Shown one piece after another: positions 24,706 through 33,069 of a stretch of DNA of 46,948 bases; the stretch's first letter is position 1; every line of letters starts with the position of its first letter. Location of the stretch: positions 1 to 46,948 of the forward strand of contig CAZJLO010000014.1 of the NCBI GenBank assembly GCA_964547105.1, in the 5' to 3' direction. The notes beneath the pieces are model-generated. The model saw only the letters and a program-made list of their open reading frames with translations. It made no database searches and was not told where the DNA came from. The position numbers and the translations under genes are program-made. This stretch comes from RXOA01 sp964547105 (GTDB lineage Bacteria > Bipolaricaulota > Bipolaricaulia > UBA7950 > UBA9294).

Positions 24706-25688
24706 ACGCACGCGCACGGGTTCTCGGAACGGGGAGCCGCCTTCCTCAGAATGCGGTGAGCAACGCAGATTTGGCTCAACGGGTTGAGACTTCGGATGAG
24801 TGGATTGTCCAGAGGACCGGGATTCGCTCACGTCACATTCTCGGTGACGGCGAGGACGTCGCCGACCTAGGGGTTGCCGCGGCAAAAGACGCGTTGCTGG
24901 CCGCGGAGCGCAGCGCCGATGATATCGACCTTCTGGTCGCAGCGACGAATTTTCCCGAGATGATCCTCCCGGGCACCTCGCCGTTCATTGCTGCCGGTAT
25001 TGGCTTGGAGGACAGTCCTTTCTTCGACATCAAGGCCGGTTGCTCCGGTTTCATCTATGGAATGGCTGTGGCCGACGGCTTGTTGCGTTCCGGGGTCTGC
25101 AATTGCCTATTGCTTGTCGGCATCGAGGCATTATCGCGGATGACCGACTGGACGGACAGGAAAACGTGCGTGCTGTTCGGGGACGGTGCCGGCGCTGTGG
25201 TGATGGAACGTGGGGAGGAAGGTCAAGGCGGCATTCTTGGCACGTCCCTTCACGGCGATCACACCAAGGCGATGCTCTTGCACCTGCCGGCGGGAGGAAC
25301 GCGGACGCCGGCCAGTCATGAGTCGGTGGACAGGAGACAGCACTTCATCAAGATGGAAGGGGCCGGCGTGTATCGAAGCGCCGTGTCGATGATGGCGCGA
25401 GCTTCGCTGGAAGCCCTTGACCATGCCGGGATGACTCTTGATGAGGTGGATTGGCTGATTCCGCACCAGGCAAACCTGCGGATCATCGAGTCGCTCGTGC
25501 GGCGGATCGGGATCGGCGAGGAGCGGGTGATCGTCAATTTGGATCGCGTGGCCAATACGTCCACGGCTTCCGTCCCGATCGCTCTGGATGAGGCAGTCCG
25601 CGACGGCCGGATCAAACCCGGCGACCGAGTCCTCATGACGGCATTCGGCGCCGGTGCCTGCTATGGCGCGGTTGTCGTCCAATTCTAA
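24702..25688 (+). CDS. fabH: 3-oxoacyl-ACP synthase III
   Basis: 328 residues with a TTG start overlapping the plsX stop (TTGA) and AGGAAGG upstream. It condenses acetyl-CoA (or another short acyl-CoA) with malonyl-ACP to begin fatty acid synthesis. The catalytic triad is visible: Cys in DIKAGCSGFIYGMA near 115, His in LIPHQANLRIIE near 250, and Asn in VANTSTASVPIAL near 285. Substrate preference (straight or branched) cannot be judged. Confidence 0.96.
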   Translation: MNARARVLGTGSRLPQNAVSNADLAQRVETSDEWIVQRTGIRSRHILGDGEDVADLGVAAAKDALLAAERSADDIDLLVAATNFPEMILPGTSPFIAAGIGLEDSPFFDIKAGCSGFIYGMAVADGLLRSGVCNCLLLVGIEALSRMTDWTDRKTCVLFGDGAGAVVMERGEEGQGGILGTSLHGDHTKAMLLHLPAGGTRTPASHESVDRRQHFIKMEGAGVYRSAVSMMARASLEALDHAGMTLDEVDWLIPHQANLRIIESLVRRIGIGEERVIVNLDRVANTSTASVPIALDEAVRDGRIKPGDRVLMTAFGAGACYGAVVVQF

Positions 25689-25719
25689 TCTGCGATCCCG
25701 GAAAGAAGGGGGACAGACG

Positions 25720-26619
25720 ATGGGCATGGTTCCCGCGTGGATCTTCCCCGGTCAAGGAACCCTCCCCGCCACACGTTGGGCACGGACGCCGCTTGCCGAC
25801 CGTCTAGCTGAAGCAGCGCTGGAGGCGGGACTCGACTTCGATGTCTTGATGGGCGCGTCCGACAAGGGCGAGCTGTCGAGGACTCGTGTTGCGCAGCCGT
25901 TGATCTTCATTGACTGCATCGTGAAGGCCGACGAGCTGCGGCGTACGGGGGTCCCCTGCCGGGCCGTCGCCGGACATAGCCTGGGTGAGTATGCGGCTCT
26001 CGTCGTCGCCGGTGTTCTTCGGCCGTTGGAGGCACTACGGGTCGTTCTGCACCGAGGGGAAGTGATGGATGGCGTTGCCGGCGGCATGATGGCGATTGTC
26101 AAACTGGACCCGGAATCGGTGGAGGAAATGTGCCGGAGGAGCGGCGGAAACGTTGTTGTCGCCAACCGGAACAGCCCGAAGCAGACCGTAGTGTCTGGAG
26201 ATTTCGATGCACTGACCGAGCTGGCAGAATGGGTTCAGACGTTTGGTGGTAAGGCGATCCGGCTCGCTGTCTCTGGACCGTTTCACTCGCCGCTCATGAG
26301 GGAGGCGGAGGACCGGCTTCGTCCGACCATCGAGGCTTGTCGATTCGAAGATCCTAACGTGCCGGTCGTTTCTTCCGTCTCGGGCGAGGTGGTTTGCAGC
26401 GGGGCGCGTCTCAAGGAGCTCCTTCTGTCACAGATGACCTCAAGTGTGAAGTGGACGGCAGTTTTGCGATCGTTGGAAGCGGAAGGGATCACCCATGCGA
26501 TCGAAGTCGGTCCGGGAGCGGTCCTTGCGGGGATCGGGAAGCGAAATTCCGTGAAACTCGAGTACCTTAGCGATGAGGAGGCGAAGGAATGGGCGAATTC
26601 GAACACCGAGTCGCCGTAG
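25720..26619 (+). CDS. fabD: Malonyl-CoA-ACP transacylase
   Basis: 299 residues from ATG 25720, after AAGGGGG. It transfers malonyl from CoA to ACP. The catalytic Ser is in AGHSLGEYAALV near residue 90 and His in SGPFHSPLM near 190. The N-terminal IFPGQGTLPA keeps GQG but lacks the usual following S-Q, and the N-terminal segment is somewhat shortened relative to typical FabD. The 3' end overlaps fabG by 31 bases. Confidence 0.94.
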   Translation: MGMVPAWIFPGQGTLPATRWARTPLADRLAEAALEAGLDFDVLMGASDKGELSRTRVAQPLIFIDCIVKADELRRTGVPCRAVAGHSLGEYAALVVAGVLRPLEALRVVLHRGEVMDGVAGGMMAIVKLDPESVEEMCRRSGGNVVVANRNSPKQTVVSGDFDALTELAEWVQTFGGKAIRLAVSGPFHSPLMREAEDRLRPTIEACRFEDPNVPVVSSVSGEVVCSGARLKELLLSQMTSSVKWTAVLRSLEAEGITHAIEVGPGAVLAGIGKRNSVKLEYLSDEEAKEWANSNTESP

Positions 26620-27320
26620 TCACCGGCGGAACGCGGGGGATTGGGAAAGCGATCGTGGAGCGTCTCTGTGCCGAGGGTTGCTCGACATGGATCTGGGCGC
26701 GAAACGAGGAAGCAGGATCCGCGCTTGCTTCTACCCTGCCCGGATGTCGCTTTGCGCCGGTGGATGTTTCGGACTCGGCGAGCATTGCCGCGGCGGCCGA
26801 ACTTGTCTTGAAGCAAGAGGGACAAGTGGACTTCCTTGTCTGCAACGCCGGGATTGTCCGCGATCGGCTGATGCTTCGTCTGACGGAGCCTCTGTGGGAC
26901 GAGGTGCTCGACGTGAATCTCAAAGGTGCCTACCTGTGCATCCACGCTCTATTGCGATCGCTTCTTCACTCGCCCGGCGGCGCGATTCTGCTGATGGGGT
27001 CGGTGGTCGGCGGGATGGGAAACCCGGAGCAGGTGAACTACGCTGCGGCAAAAGCCGGAATGGAGGGGATGGCCCGCAGCCTCGCCAAGGAAGTAGGCAG
27101 ACGGGGTCTGCGAGTCAATGTGCTTGCCCCGGGATTCGTTGCGACCGACATGACGGCAAAGCTTGGCGAAGACTGGAAGAGCCAATTGCTGAAGAGGATC
27201 CCACTGGGACGCGTTGCAGAACCAAAGGAAATTGCCGACGTTGCGGCGTTCTTGCTTTCGCATCGGGCTTCCTATATAACTGGGCAAGTCATTGGCGTAA
27301 ACGGGGGATTATTCCCCTAG
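26589..27320 (+). CDS. fabG: 3-oxoacyl-ACP reductase
   Basis: 243 residues, complete SDR. Features are the nucleotide loop TGGTRGIG, N-A-G in LVCNAGIVRDRLML, catalytic Ser in LLMGSVVGGMGNP, catalytic Tyr/Lys in YAAAKAGMEGMA, and PGFVATDM. It reduces 3-oxoacyl-ACP with NADPH. Its placement between fabD and acpP marks it as the housekeeping FabG, in contrast to the SDR proteins at 21094 and 41538. Confidence 0.95.
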   Translation: MGEFEHRVAVVTGGTRGIGKAIVERLCAEGCSTWIWARNEEAGSALASTLPGCRFAPVDVSDSASIAAAAELVLKQEGQVDFLVCNAGIVRDRLMLRLTEPLWDEVLDVNLKGAYLCIHALLRSLLHSPGGAILLMGSVVGGMGNPEQVNYAAAKAGMEGMARSLAKEVGRRGLRVNVLAPGFVATDMTAKLGEDWKSQLLKRIPLGRVAEPKEIADVAAFLLSHRASYITGQVIGVNGGLFP

Positions 27321-27352
27321 CTATGCGAAACAGAAGGGGGAGGTAACGGCGT

Positions 27353-27601
27353 ATGAGCGAGATTGCGGATCGAGTGAGATCTGTAATATCCGACCAGCTC
27401 ATGGTCGATCTAGAGGAGGTTTTGGATGAGTCTTCGTTTGTTGAGGACCTCGGAGCCGACTCGTTGGACACAGTCGAGCTGATCATGGAGTTTGAGGACG
27501 AGTTCGGAGTTGAGATCTCCGATGAGGACGCGGAGAAGATCTCCACTGTGGGGGAAGCGATCGCCTACCTTGAGAAACTCGTCGACAGCAAGAGCGAATA
27601 G
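27353..27601 (+). CDS. acpP: Acyl carrier protein
   Basis: 82 residues, acidic four-helix protein. The phosphopantetheine-bearing Ser is in GADSLDTVELIMEFED near residue 40. The ribosome-binding site GGGGGAGGTAA is strong, fitting the high expression of ACP. It closes the operon; no fabF follows, so the elongating synthase must be elsewhere. Confidence 0.97.
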   Translation: MSEIADRVRSVISDQLMVDLEEVLDESSFVEDLGADSLDTVELIMEFEDEFGVEISDEDAEKISTVGEAIAYLEKLVDSKSE

Positions 27602-27621
27602 CCTGATTCGAATTGGCTTTC

Positions 27622-27652
27622 AGGGGACAGCTGCTATTGTGCTGTCCCTTTT
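27622..27652 (+). terminator. Intrinsic terminator of the plsX-acpP operon
   Basis: A perfect stem AGGGGACAGC/GCTGTCCCTT with a nine-base loop, the last T pairs running into TTTT, 20 bases after the acpP stop. Confidence 0.9.
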
Positions 27653-27714
27653 CGCATTACGGATGCATCTCTGGAGTGCTGCAAGGGAACGCGAACGTGG
27701 ACGAGGTGATGCAG

Positions 27715-28203
27715 ATGCGGCAGGGAGAGCGTCGTGGCGGCGTAGGGCAGCAAAGCATCAACCCCTACTTCGAGGGAGCCAAGTACCCTGAGCCCACGGT
27801 TTGTCCTCGGTGTGGGCTGATGTATCAGACCGGTCGGTGGCAGGTTGCCGAGATATCGCCGACGAAACCTGTGCATCAACACGTTTGTCCGGCTTGTCGG
27901 CGAGCCATCGATCGATATCCCGCCGGGTGGGTGTATCTGTCGGGAAGCTATATGGTGGACCACCGCGAAGAGATCTTGAGCATCGCACGCAATCAAGAGT
28001 CGGCAGCCGCGGCTTCCCGCCCACTGCAGAGAATCCTCTGGATCGAGCAGAAAGCGGAGCGGGTCGAGATCGCCACCACCAATCGACATCTTGCCGAGCG
28101 GATCGGCAAGGCGATCGAGGGGGCCTGCAAGGGTACGCTTCAAGTGAAACGCGCTCCTAACGCTCCGCTGGCGAGGGTGTACTGGGAGCGAGACAGCTCC
28201 TAG
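27715..28203 (+). CDS. BCAM0308-like zinc-ribbon protein
   Basis: 162 residues from ATG 27715, seven bases after GAGG; ATG 27709 and earlier starts are less well placed. A four-cysteine zinc ribbon (CPRCGLMYQTGRW and CPACRRAID) is followed by YPAGWVYLSG and EEILSIARNQES. A C-terminal alpha/beta part contains VEIATTNRHLAERIGKAIEG. The pattern fits the BCAM0308 family, which has an NMD3-like zinc-binding start. An RNA or ribosome link is suggested only by that resemblance. It has terminators on both sides, so it is a single-gene unit. Confidence 0.72.
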   Translation: MRQGERRGGVGQQSINPYFEGAKYPEPTVCPRCGLMYQTGRWQVAEISPTKPVHQHVCPACRRAIDRYPAGWVYLSGSYMVDHREEILSIARNQESAAAASRPLQRILWIEQKAERVEIATTNRHLAERIGKAIEGACKGTLQVKRAPNAPLARVYWERDSS

Positions 28204-28231
28204 AATTGGATTGACATGAAACGTTTCGCGT

Positions 28232-28278
28232 GAGCGCATCACGAACCGCTGTGTTGGTCGTGATGCGGTTGCTCTTTT
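28232..28278 (+). terminator. Intrinsic terminator after the zinc-ribbon gene
   Basis: A long stem (GAGC, GCATCACGA and CC against GG, TCGTGATGC and GCTC, small bulges) ends in TTTT. It lies 28 bases past the stop and just before the next gene's ribosome-binding site. Confidence 0.85.
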
Positions 28279-28296
28279 GGCAAGGAAGGCGGCCGC

Positions 28297-29103
28297 ATGC
28301 ACATGGAGACTCCAACAGAAATCGATCTCGCCGAAGCTCTTCAAGTCAGCATTAGCGCTGCGGAAGCTTGTGCCGAACTGATCAGGCGTGGATTGGGACG
28401 ACCGGGGACCGTGCAGGTGAAGGGCACCTCGAATGACTTCGTCACGGATGTGGATCGCTCTGCCGAAGCTGTCATCCTTGATCGCCTGCTTGATGACTAC
28501 CCTTTGTTTAGTGTGCAGAGCGAGGAAACGGGGGAGACACTGCGGGAGACGGAGTGGACATGGGTCGTAGATCCGATTGACGGTACGACCAACTTCATCC
28601 GCGGCATCCCGCATGTCGCGGTTTCGATTGCCCTGCTGCACCGACAACAGCCAATGGTTGCGTGCATTCATGATCCGCTTCGACGGGAAACGTACACGGC
28701 GATTCTTGGGGAGGGGGCGGAGAAGAATGGCGTAGCAATCAAGGTTTCCCGGACCGCGTCTCTTGACGGTGCGGTTCTCGTCGTTGGTTTCTCCAAGGTG
28801 CGGCAACGAGCGATATCAATGATCGAAGGGGCGCGGGCGCTGCTTGATGGTTCGGGCGGGCTGCGGACCACCGGATCGGCATGCCTGGATCTCGCCTACG
28901 TGGCCTGCGGACAGGTCGACGGCCTCTGGTACGCAGGGCTCTCCATATGGGATGTGGCGGCGGGGATGCTTTTGGTGACCGAAGCGGGCGGGTGTGTTTC
29001 CGCTCCATCGGGAACTCCGATGGCCGACCCCGAGATGGGCGTTGTCGCATCCAACGGCACGCTGCACCCACGGATTCTCCAAGCGATCCGAGGCCGAGAG
29101 TGA
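28297..29103 (+). CDS. Inositol-monophosphatase family phosphatase
   Basis: 268 residues, start ATG 28297 after AAGGAAGG. The lithium-sensitive phosphatase signatures are complete: SEETGE (metal Glu), VVDPIDGTTNFIRGIPHVAV near 95, and the C-terminal SIWDVAAGMLLVTEAGG near 212. It would cleave a sugar phosphate such as inositol-1-phosphate, or PAP or fructose-1,6-bisphosphate; the exact substrate cannot be assigned. It overlaps the methyltransferase gene by four bases. Confidence 0.9.
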   Translation: MHMETPTEIDLAEALQVSISAAEACAELIRRGLGRPGTVQVKGTSNDFVTDVDRSAEAVILDRLLDDYPLFSVQSEETGETLRETEWTWVVDPIDGTTNFIRGIPHVAVSIALLHRQQPMVACIHDPLRRETYTAILGEGAEKNGVAIKVSRTASLDGAVLVVGFSKVRQRAISMIEGARALLDGSGGLRTTGSACLDLAYVACGQVDGLWYAGLSIWDVAAGMLLVTEAGGCVSAPSGTPMADPEMGVVASNGTLHPRILQAIRGRE

Positions 29104-30032
29104 ACCTTGTAGCGGCCATTCCACCGGAGAGCACCCTCCATCGCTACACCGACTTGATCGACGACTGGGATGCGTTTTCCGAGACACTTGAAGCCCCGCC
29201 ACCGACAAGTTTGCGAGTTCACACGAAAAAAATCCGTCCCGCGGATCTTGCGGCGCGGCTTGCCGGGCAAGGAATCGTCTCCGCCCCCTGGGAGTGGGAT
29301 CCTGAGATCCTCATAACCGCCCATGCCTCAATGGGTGCGACACTTGAGCACTGGCTGGGGCTCTACTATGTGCAAGAGCTGACCCAGACTCTCCCTGTTC
29401 GGGTCCTTGACCCGCAGCCGGGTGAGCGGGTGCTTGACCTTTGCGCGGCACCAGGGGGCAAGACGACACAGATCGCAGCGAGGATGGCTGGCCGTGGCTT
29501 GCTGGTTGTCAACGAACCTGCCGGCAGGCGTCAGCCGGCGCTGCTTGCGAACCTGACTCGGCTCGAGGTGGTCAACTCCGTTGTGGTGTCCCGCCGGGGA
29601 GAGGAGTTCCCGCTTGGGCAAACGTTCGATCGCGTGCTTGTCGATGCCCCGTGTTCCGGTGAAGGCACGCTGCGTAAGGATTCTTCGATGCGGCTGGGAG
29701 CAGCAGCCCGGATGGTCGCACGGCTGTCGAAACTGCAAAAACGCTTGATCGTGCGGGGGTTTGATCTTCTTCGGTCGGGAGGGCGGTTGGTGTATTCCAC
29801 GTGCACCTTCGCTCCGGAAGAGAACGAAGCGGTCGTTGCCGAGCTTCTCGAACGTCGCGAGCACGCAGTCATCGAGCCGATTGCGCTGGCATGGCCTCAT
29901 GCGGCAGGGATTTGCCGATGGAACGGGGAGACCTATCCCGATCCTGTTGGGGGTACAATCCGTGTGTATCCCCACCATTTGAACAGCGGAGGAGGGTTCG
30001 TTGCCAGCATCCGAAAGACCATCCCTGCTTGA
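29100..30032 (+). CDS. RNA cytosine-5 methyltransferase (RsmB/NSUN family)
   Basis: 310 residues from GTG 29100, overlapping the previous stop (GTGA). It is an S-adenosylmethionine-dependent m5C methyltransferase. Motif I is VLDLCAAPGGKTTQIAARM near 118, motif IV DAPCSGEGTLRKD near 185 and motif VI VYSTCTFAPEENEA near 235, giving the two catalytic cysteines (P-C and T-C). A short N-terminal domain with TSLRVHTKKI is of the RsmF/YebU or archaeal type. There is no NusB-like domain, so it is not full-length RsmB. Target could be rRNA or tRNA. Confidence 0.92.
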   Translation: MNLVAAIPPESTLHRYTDLIDDWDAFSETLEAPPPTSLRVHTKKIRPADLAARLAGQGIVSAPWEWDPEILITAHASMGATLEHWLGLYYVQELTQTLPVRVLDPQPGERVLDLCAAPGGKTTQIAARMAGRGLLVVNEPAGRRQPALLANLTRLEVVNSVVVSRRGEEFPLGQTFDRVLVDAPCSGEGTLRKDSSMRLGAAARMVARLSKLQKRLIVRGFDLLRSGGRLVYSTCTFAPEENEAVVAELLERREHAVIEPIALAWPHAAGICRWNGETYPDPVGGTIRVYPHHLNSGGGFVASIRKTIPA

Positions 30033-30465
30033 AATTCGCCATCTGCTAAGCGGCCGATACGGGATCCGCGAATCGTTTCTGAACGGGCTTCGGTTTGTCG
30101 TTCGCCGCGACGAGATCTGGGTGACCACGGCACCCGAATCGGGCTGGGAATCGATTGCCTCCAGGCCTGCGGGGATTCGTGCGCTGCGCCTGCTGCCGCG
30201 GGGCATCAAACCGACCAGCGGATTCCTGGCGTTTCTGGACGGTGAGATCCGAGCGAACCTTATTGCGATCGAGAGGCGAGCGGCGTTCGAAAAGCTGCTT
30301 CTCGGAAGGTCGCTGCCGTCTGAAGGCGACGACGGATACGTTGCTGTGAGCTTCCGTGGTGACATCATCGGCTGCGGCGAAGTCCGACGACGCGAACTCC
30401 GTTTGCTATTGAGCACAGGGCGTCGAAACACTCTTCTTCATATCCTTCAACGATCCCCGGAGTAG
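30001..30465 (+). CDS. PUA-like RNA-binding protein paired with the methyltransferase
   Basis: 154 residues from TTG 30001 after GGAGGAGGG, starting inside the methyltransferase 3' end (32-base overlap). The C-terminal half (GYVAVSFRGDIIGCGEVRRR) resembles a PUA domain, and RALRLLPRGIKPTSGFLAFL matches the kind of C-terminal extension found fused to NSUN/RsmF-type methyltransferases. Here that RNA-binding part is a separate polypeptide, probably a subunit of the same enzyme. Confidence 0.7.
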   Translation: MPASERPSLLEIRHLLSGRYGIRESFLNGLRFVVRRDEIWVTTAPESGWESIASRPAGIRALRLLPRGIKPTSGFLAFLDGEIRANLIAIERRAAFEKLLLGRSLPSEGDDGYVAVSFRGDIIGCGEVRRRELRLLLSTGRRNTLLHILQRSPE

Positions 30466-30550
30466 GGTTTACGCCGCGATGGCAGACACATGTCCATCGG
30501 CGATGGGGACAGCGGTGATCCAGATCACAGACTCCTGACGGCGACACAGG

Positions 30551-30556
30551 TAGAAT
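30551..30556 (+). promoter_or_regulatory. -10-like box before the vWA-RTX-PKD gene
   Basis: TAGAAT 37 bases before the proposed ATG. No convincing -35 is seen. The 128-base gap also contains hairpins around 30491-30511 and 30514-30528 without T-runs. Confidence 0.35.
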
Positions 30557-30593
30557 GTCTTGATGACGAGGAAGCTTGCTCAAGGAGGTCATG

Positions 30594-33053
30594 ATGCGAT
30601 TGCCTAAGTCAATAATGCTATGGGGCACGTGCTTGCTGCTATTCTCCGCAAGTGCGGTGTTCGCCCAGACGGGTGGCGTGTGCCCACTTCCTACTCTGGA
30701 AACACCTCAGGATGTCTCCCTTGCCGGTGTCGGCAATGTGGCGATCATTCTGGACGCCTCAAACAGCATGAATGCAATGTTTGACGCGCGGACGCGGCTT
30801 GATGCTGCCAAGGATGCTCTGGTCGGGTTGTTCGATGTGCTGCCGGAGGGATTGATCGTTCGCTTGTCCGTTTACGGGCATCGAGTCACGAAAGCCGATC
30901 AAGTCGCCAGCTGTCAGGATATCGAGCTTCTATTTGGACCGGCGGCATTTGACGCGGCGTCCTCATCCGAGATGGAAGCTTCCCTAGGGCAGATCCAAGC
31001 GCAGGGTCTGACACCGATGGCGTATGCGATCCAGCGAGCTGCAACCGACCTCGAAGGGCTTGAGGGAGAGAGCATCATCGTCCTTCTCAGCGACGGAGAA
31101 GAAACGTGCGATGGTGATCCGCTGGCGATGGCGAGCATGCTTGCCACGATGGAACCGGCGATCACGCTCCATGTGATCGGTTTGGACCTCGAACCGATGG
31201 CTCGAGATATGCTGACGACCATGGCGGCCCTTGCCAACGGTCAATACGTTGGCGTCAACGAGGCCGGCGATGTGCTGGCCGCGTTGTTCGAGGTACTGGG
31301 CTCGCAGACGGCGCAGCTTCCGGCGTCGACGGGGGTGCCGGCGCAGTTTGCATGCTACGGGATCACCGAGATGATTGTCGGGACCGAAGGCAACGACACA
31401 CTGGTCGGAACGCCGGGCAATGACCTCATCTACGGACTTGGCGGCAATGACATGATCATCGGGCTTGACGGCAACGATATCCTGATCGGTGGAGACGGAA
31501 CCGACATCATCGAGGGATGCGCCGGCGACGATTTGCTGTTCGGCGAGGCCGGCGATGATCTGTTGTTCGGAGGGACCGGGGACGACACGGCCTGCGGAGG
31601 GGCCGGGCATGATTCGATTGAGGGCGAGGAGGGCGATGATTGGCTCGATGGAGGCAGTGGCTGCGATACGCTGCTCGGTGGTCCCGGCCGGAATCGGCTC
31701 AGTGGCGATGCCGGCGATCTGATGCTCGAAGGCGAGATCGTTCAGGGTCCTTGCCCGACATGCGCGACATGCGTCCCCGGGTGCCCATCTGTTCCGACCT
31801 GCCCGGTTCCGTCGGATCCTTGCGCGGCGACGATGGCACCGATGCCCTGCGTTCCGGAACCCGCCGGCTGTCCTGATCCTGATCTTGGTCGGGTACCGGC
31901 GCCCCCTCCCTCTTCCTGTGGTGAGAAGTCCGTCGATGAAGGGGCATGTATCCAGCTGCACGGATCGGTTGCCGACGGAGACTGCAACGTGGTCGAGGTT
32001 CAGTGGAGTGCGGACAAGGGCTCATTCGATGATCCACGGGCGCTCGATCCTGTGTACTGTGCTCCGATGACGCCGCTGTGCGAAGGCGAAGACGTCGTGA
32101 TCAGCTTGAGTGCCACCGACAGCTGCGGGGCGATCGGAACCGACTCCTTCGTGCTCCGAATCAACAACGTCAACCATGCTCCGCTTGTGGATGCTGGCGC
32201 GAACGTCGCGGTCGAAGAGGGTGGAACTGTGATGCTGGCCGGAGAAGTCCGCGATGAAGACGGCGATCCGGTACGCGTTTCGTGGAGCATGGAGTGCGGC
32301 GAAGGCACCATCCACACCCGAGACGCCCTTGAGACCTGCTTCACGGCCCCGGCGACGTCTCATTGTCAGGGAGAAGACGTCCTGCTCACCCTGACTGCCG
32401 TCGACGCCTGCGGAGCGACGGCGCGGGATTCGGTCGTTGTGCACGTGAATAACATTAACCATGCACCGATCGCGAGTGCCGGTGAAGACTTGACCGTCAA
32501 CGAAGGCGATGTGGTGATGCTGGTCGGAGAAGCGCTGGACTCCGATGGCGATCCGCTTCGGTTCCATTGGTCCGTCGAGTGCGGACAAGGCATCCTCTCG
32601 GATACGGAATCGCTATCCACTTGCTTCACGGCACCACTCACCGAGTCCTGTGACGGCGAGAAGATCACGGTCACCCTGATGGTCACCGATGCCTGTGGAG
32701 CAACGGCCTCGGATACCGCCGTCATTCACGTCAACAACGTCAACCATGCCCCGACCGTCGATCTTGGGCTGCCGATCGCTGTTGACGAATGTGGTTCTCT
32801 CTGTCTGACCCCGATGGTCAGCGATCCGGACGGGGATCCTGTTCGGTACAGCTGGACCTCCACGGGAGGATCGTTTGATGATCCGACGGCCGCGAGGCCG
32901 GTATTCTATGCGCCATCGACGAGTATCTGTGAGGGCGAAGACGTGTGCATCTCACTCACCGTGATCGATCCGTGTGGACTCACTGGATCGGACACAATCA
33001 TCGTCCACGTCCGCAACCTGAATCAGGCGCCGATTGTGCACGCAGATCCGTAG
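30594..33053 (+). CDS. Secreted vWA-RTX-PKD multidomain surface protein
   Basis: 819 residues from ATG 30594, five bases after AAGGAGG; ATG 30591 is too close. Signal peptide 1-24. A vWA domain (about 45-235) has MIDAS DASNSM and LLSDGEETCDGDP. RTX-type calcium-binding nonapeptides (about 260-385) come next, roughly a dozen copies such as GGNDMIIGLDGNDILIGGDG. A cysteine- and proline-rich linker follows (CPTCATCVPGCPSVPTCPVP). Four PKD/Ig-like repeats of about 94 residues end the protein, each closing in V-x-N-x-N-x-A-P. RTX repeats usually travel through type I secretion, but this protein has a Sec signal and no transporter neighbours. It likely binds calcium and surfaces outside the cell. 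Confidence 0.9.
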   Translation: MRLPKSIMLWGTCLLLFSASAVFAQTGGVCPLPTLETPQDVSLAGVGNVAIILDASNSMNAMFDARTRLDAAKDALVGLFDVLPEGLIVRLSVYGHRVTKADQVASCQDIELLFGPAAFDAASSSEMEASLGQIQAQGLTPMAYAIQRAATDLEGLEGESIIVLLSDGEETCDGDPLAMASMLATMEPAITLHVIGLDLEPMARDMLTTMAALANGQYVGVNEAGDVLAALFEVLGSQTAQLPASTGVPAQFACYGITEMIVGTEGNDTLVGTPGNDLIYGLGGNDMIIGLDGNDILIGGDGTDIIEGCAGDDLLFGEAGDDLLFGGTGDDTACGGAGHDSIEGEEGDDWLDGGSGCDTLLGGPGRNRLSGDAGDLMLEGEIVQGPCPTCATCVPGCPSVPTCPVPSDPCAATMAPMPCVPEPAGCPDPDLGRVPAPPPSSCGEKSVDEGACIQLHGSVADGDCNVVEVQWSADKGSFDDPRALDPVYCAPMTPLCEGEDVVISLSATDSCGAIGTDSFVLRINNVNHAPLVDAGANVAVEEGGTVMLAGEVRDEDGDPVRVSWSMECGEGTIHTRDALETCFTAPATSHCQGEDVLLTLTAVDACGATARDSVVVHVNNINHAPIASAGEDLTVNEGDVVMLVGEALDSDGDPLRFHWSVECGQGILSDTESLSTCFTAPLTESCDGEKITVTLMVTDACGATASDTAVIHVNNVNHAPTVDLGLPIAVDECGSLCLTPMVSDPDGDPVRYSWTSTGGSFDDPTAARPVFYAPSTSICEGEDVCISLTVIDPCGLTGSDTIIVHVRNLNQAPIVHADP
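31379..31730 (+). repeat. RTX calcium-binding nonapeptide repeat block
   Basis: About a dozen tandem 27-base units encode G-G-x-G-x-D-x-hydrophobic-x, for example GTEGNDTLVGTPGNDLIYGL and GEEGDDWLDGGSG. They form a parallel beta-roll that binds one calcium per turn. Confidence 0.9.
31912..33050 (+). repeat. Four PKD-like repeats of about 94 codons
   Basis: Units begin near 31912, 32191, 32476 and 32761. Shared features are V-x-E-G (V-D-E-C-G in the last), D-x-D-G-D-P (A-D-G-D in the first), a W near mid-repeat, C-x-G-E-D/K-V and V-x-N-x-N-x-A-P. Units 2 and 3 are closest. The stop codon falls after V-H-A-D-P, at the beginning of what would be a fifth unit. Confidence 0.8.
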
Positions 33054-33069
33054 GAAAGGGTAGGTTGCT

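Noticed and set aside
28211..28240. Promoter beginning with a perfect TTGACA
   Set aside because: No -10 is present at 15-19 bases and the region is the terminator stem of the previous gene.
30480..30545. Possible second c-di-GMP riboswitch before the vWA-RTX-PKD gene (GGCAGACAC then a hairpin and GGGGACAGC)
   Set aside because: The essential GACGCAAAG segment is absent and no P3 helix fits, so only a loose resemblance remains.
31379..31730. CRISPR-like or satellite tandem repeat
   Set aside because: The repeats are in frame, degenerate at third positions and encode RTX nonapeptides, so they are coding repeats.
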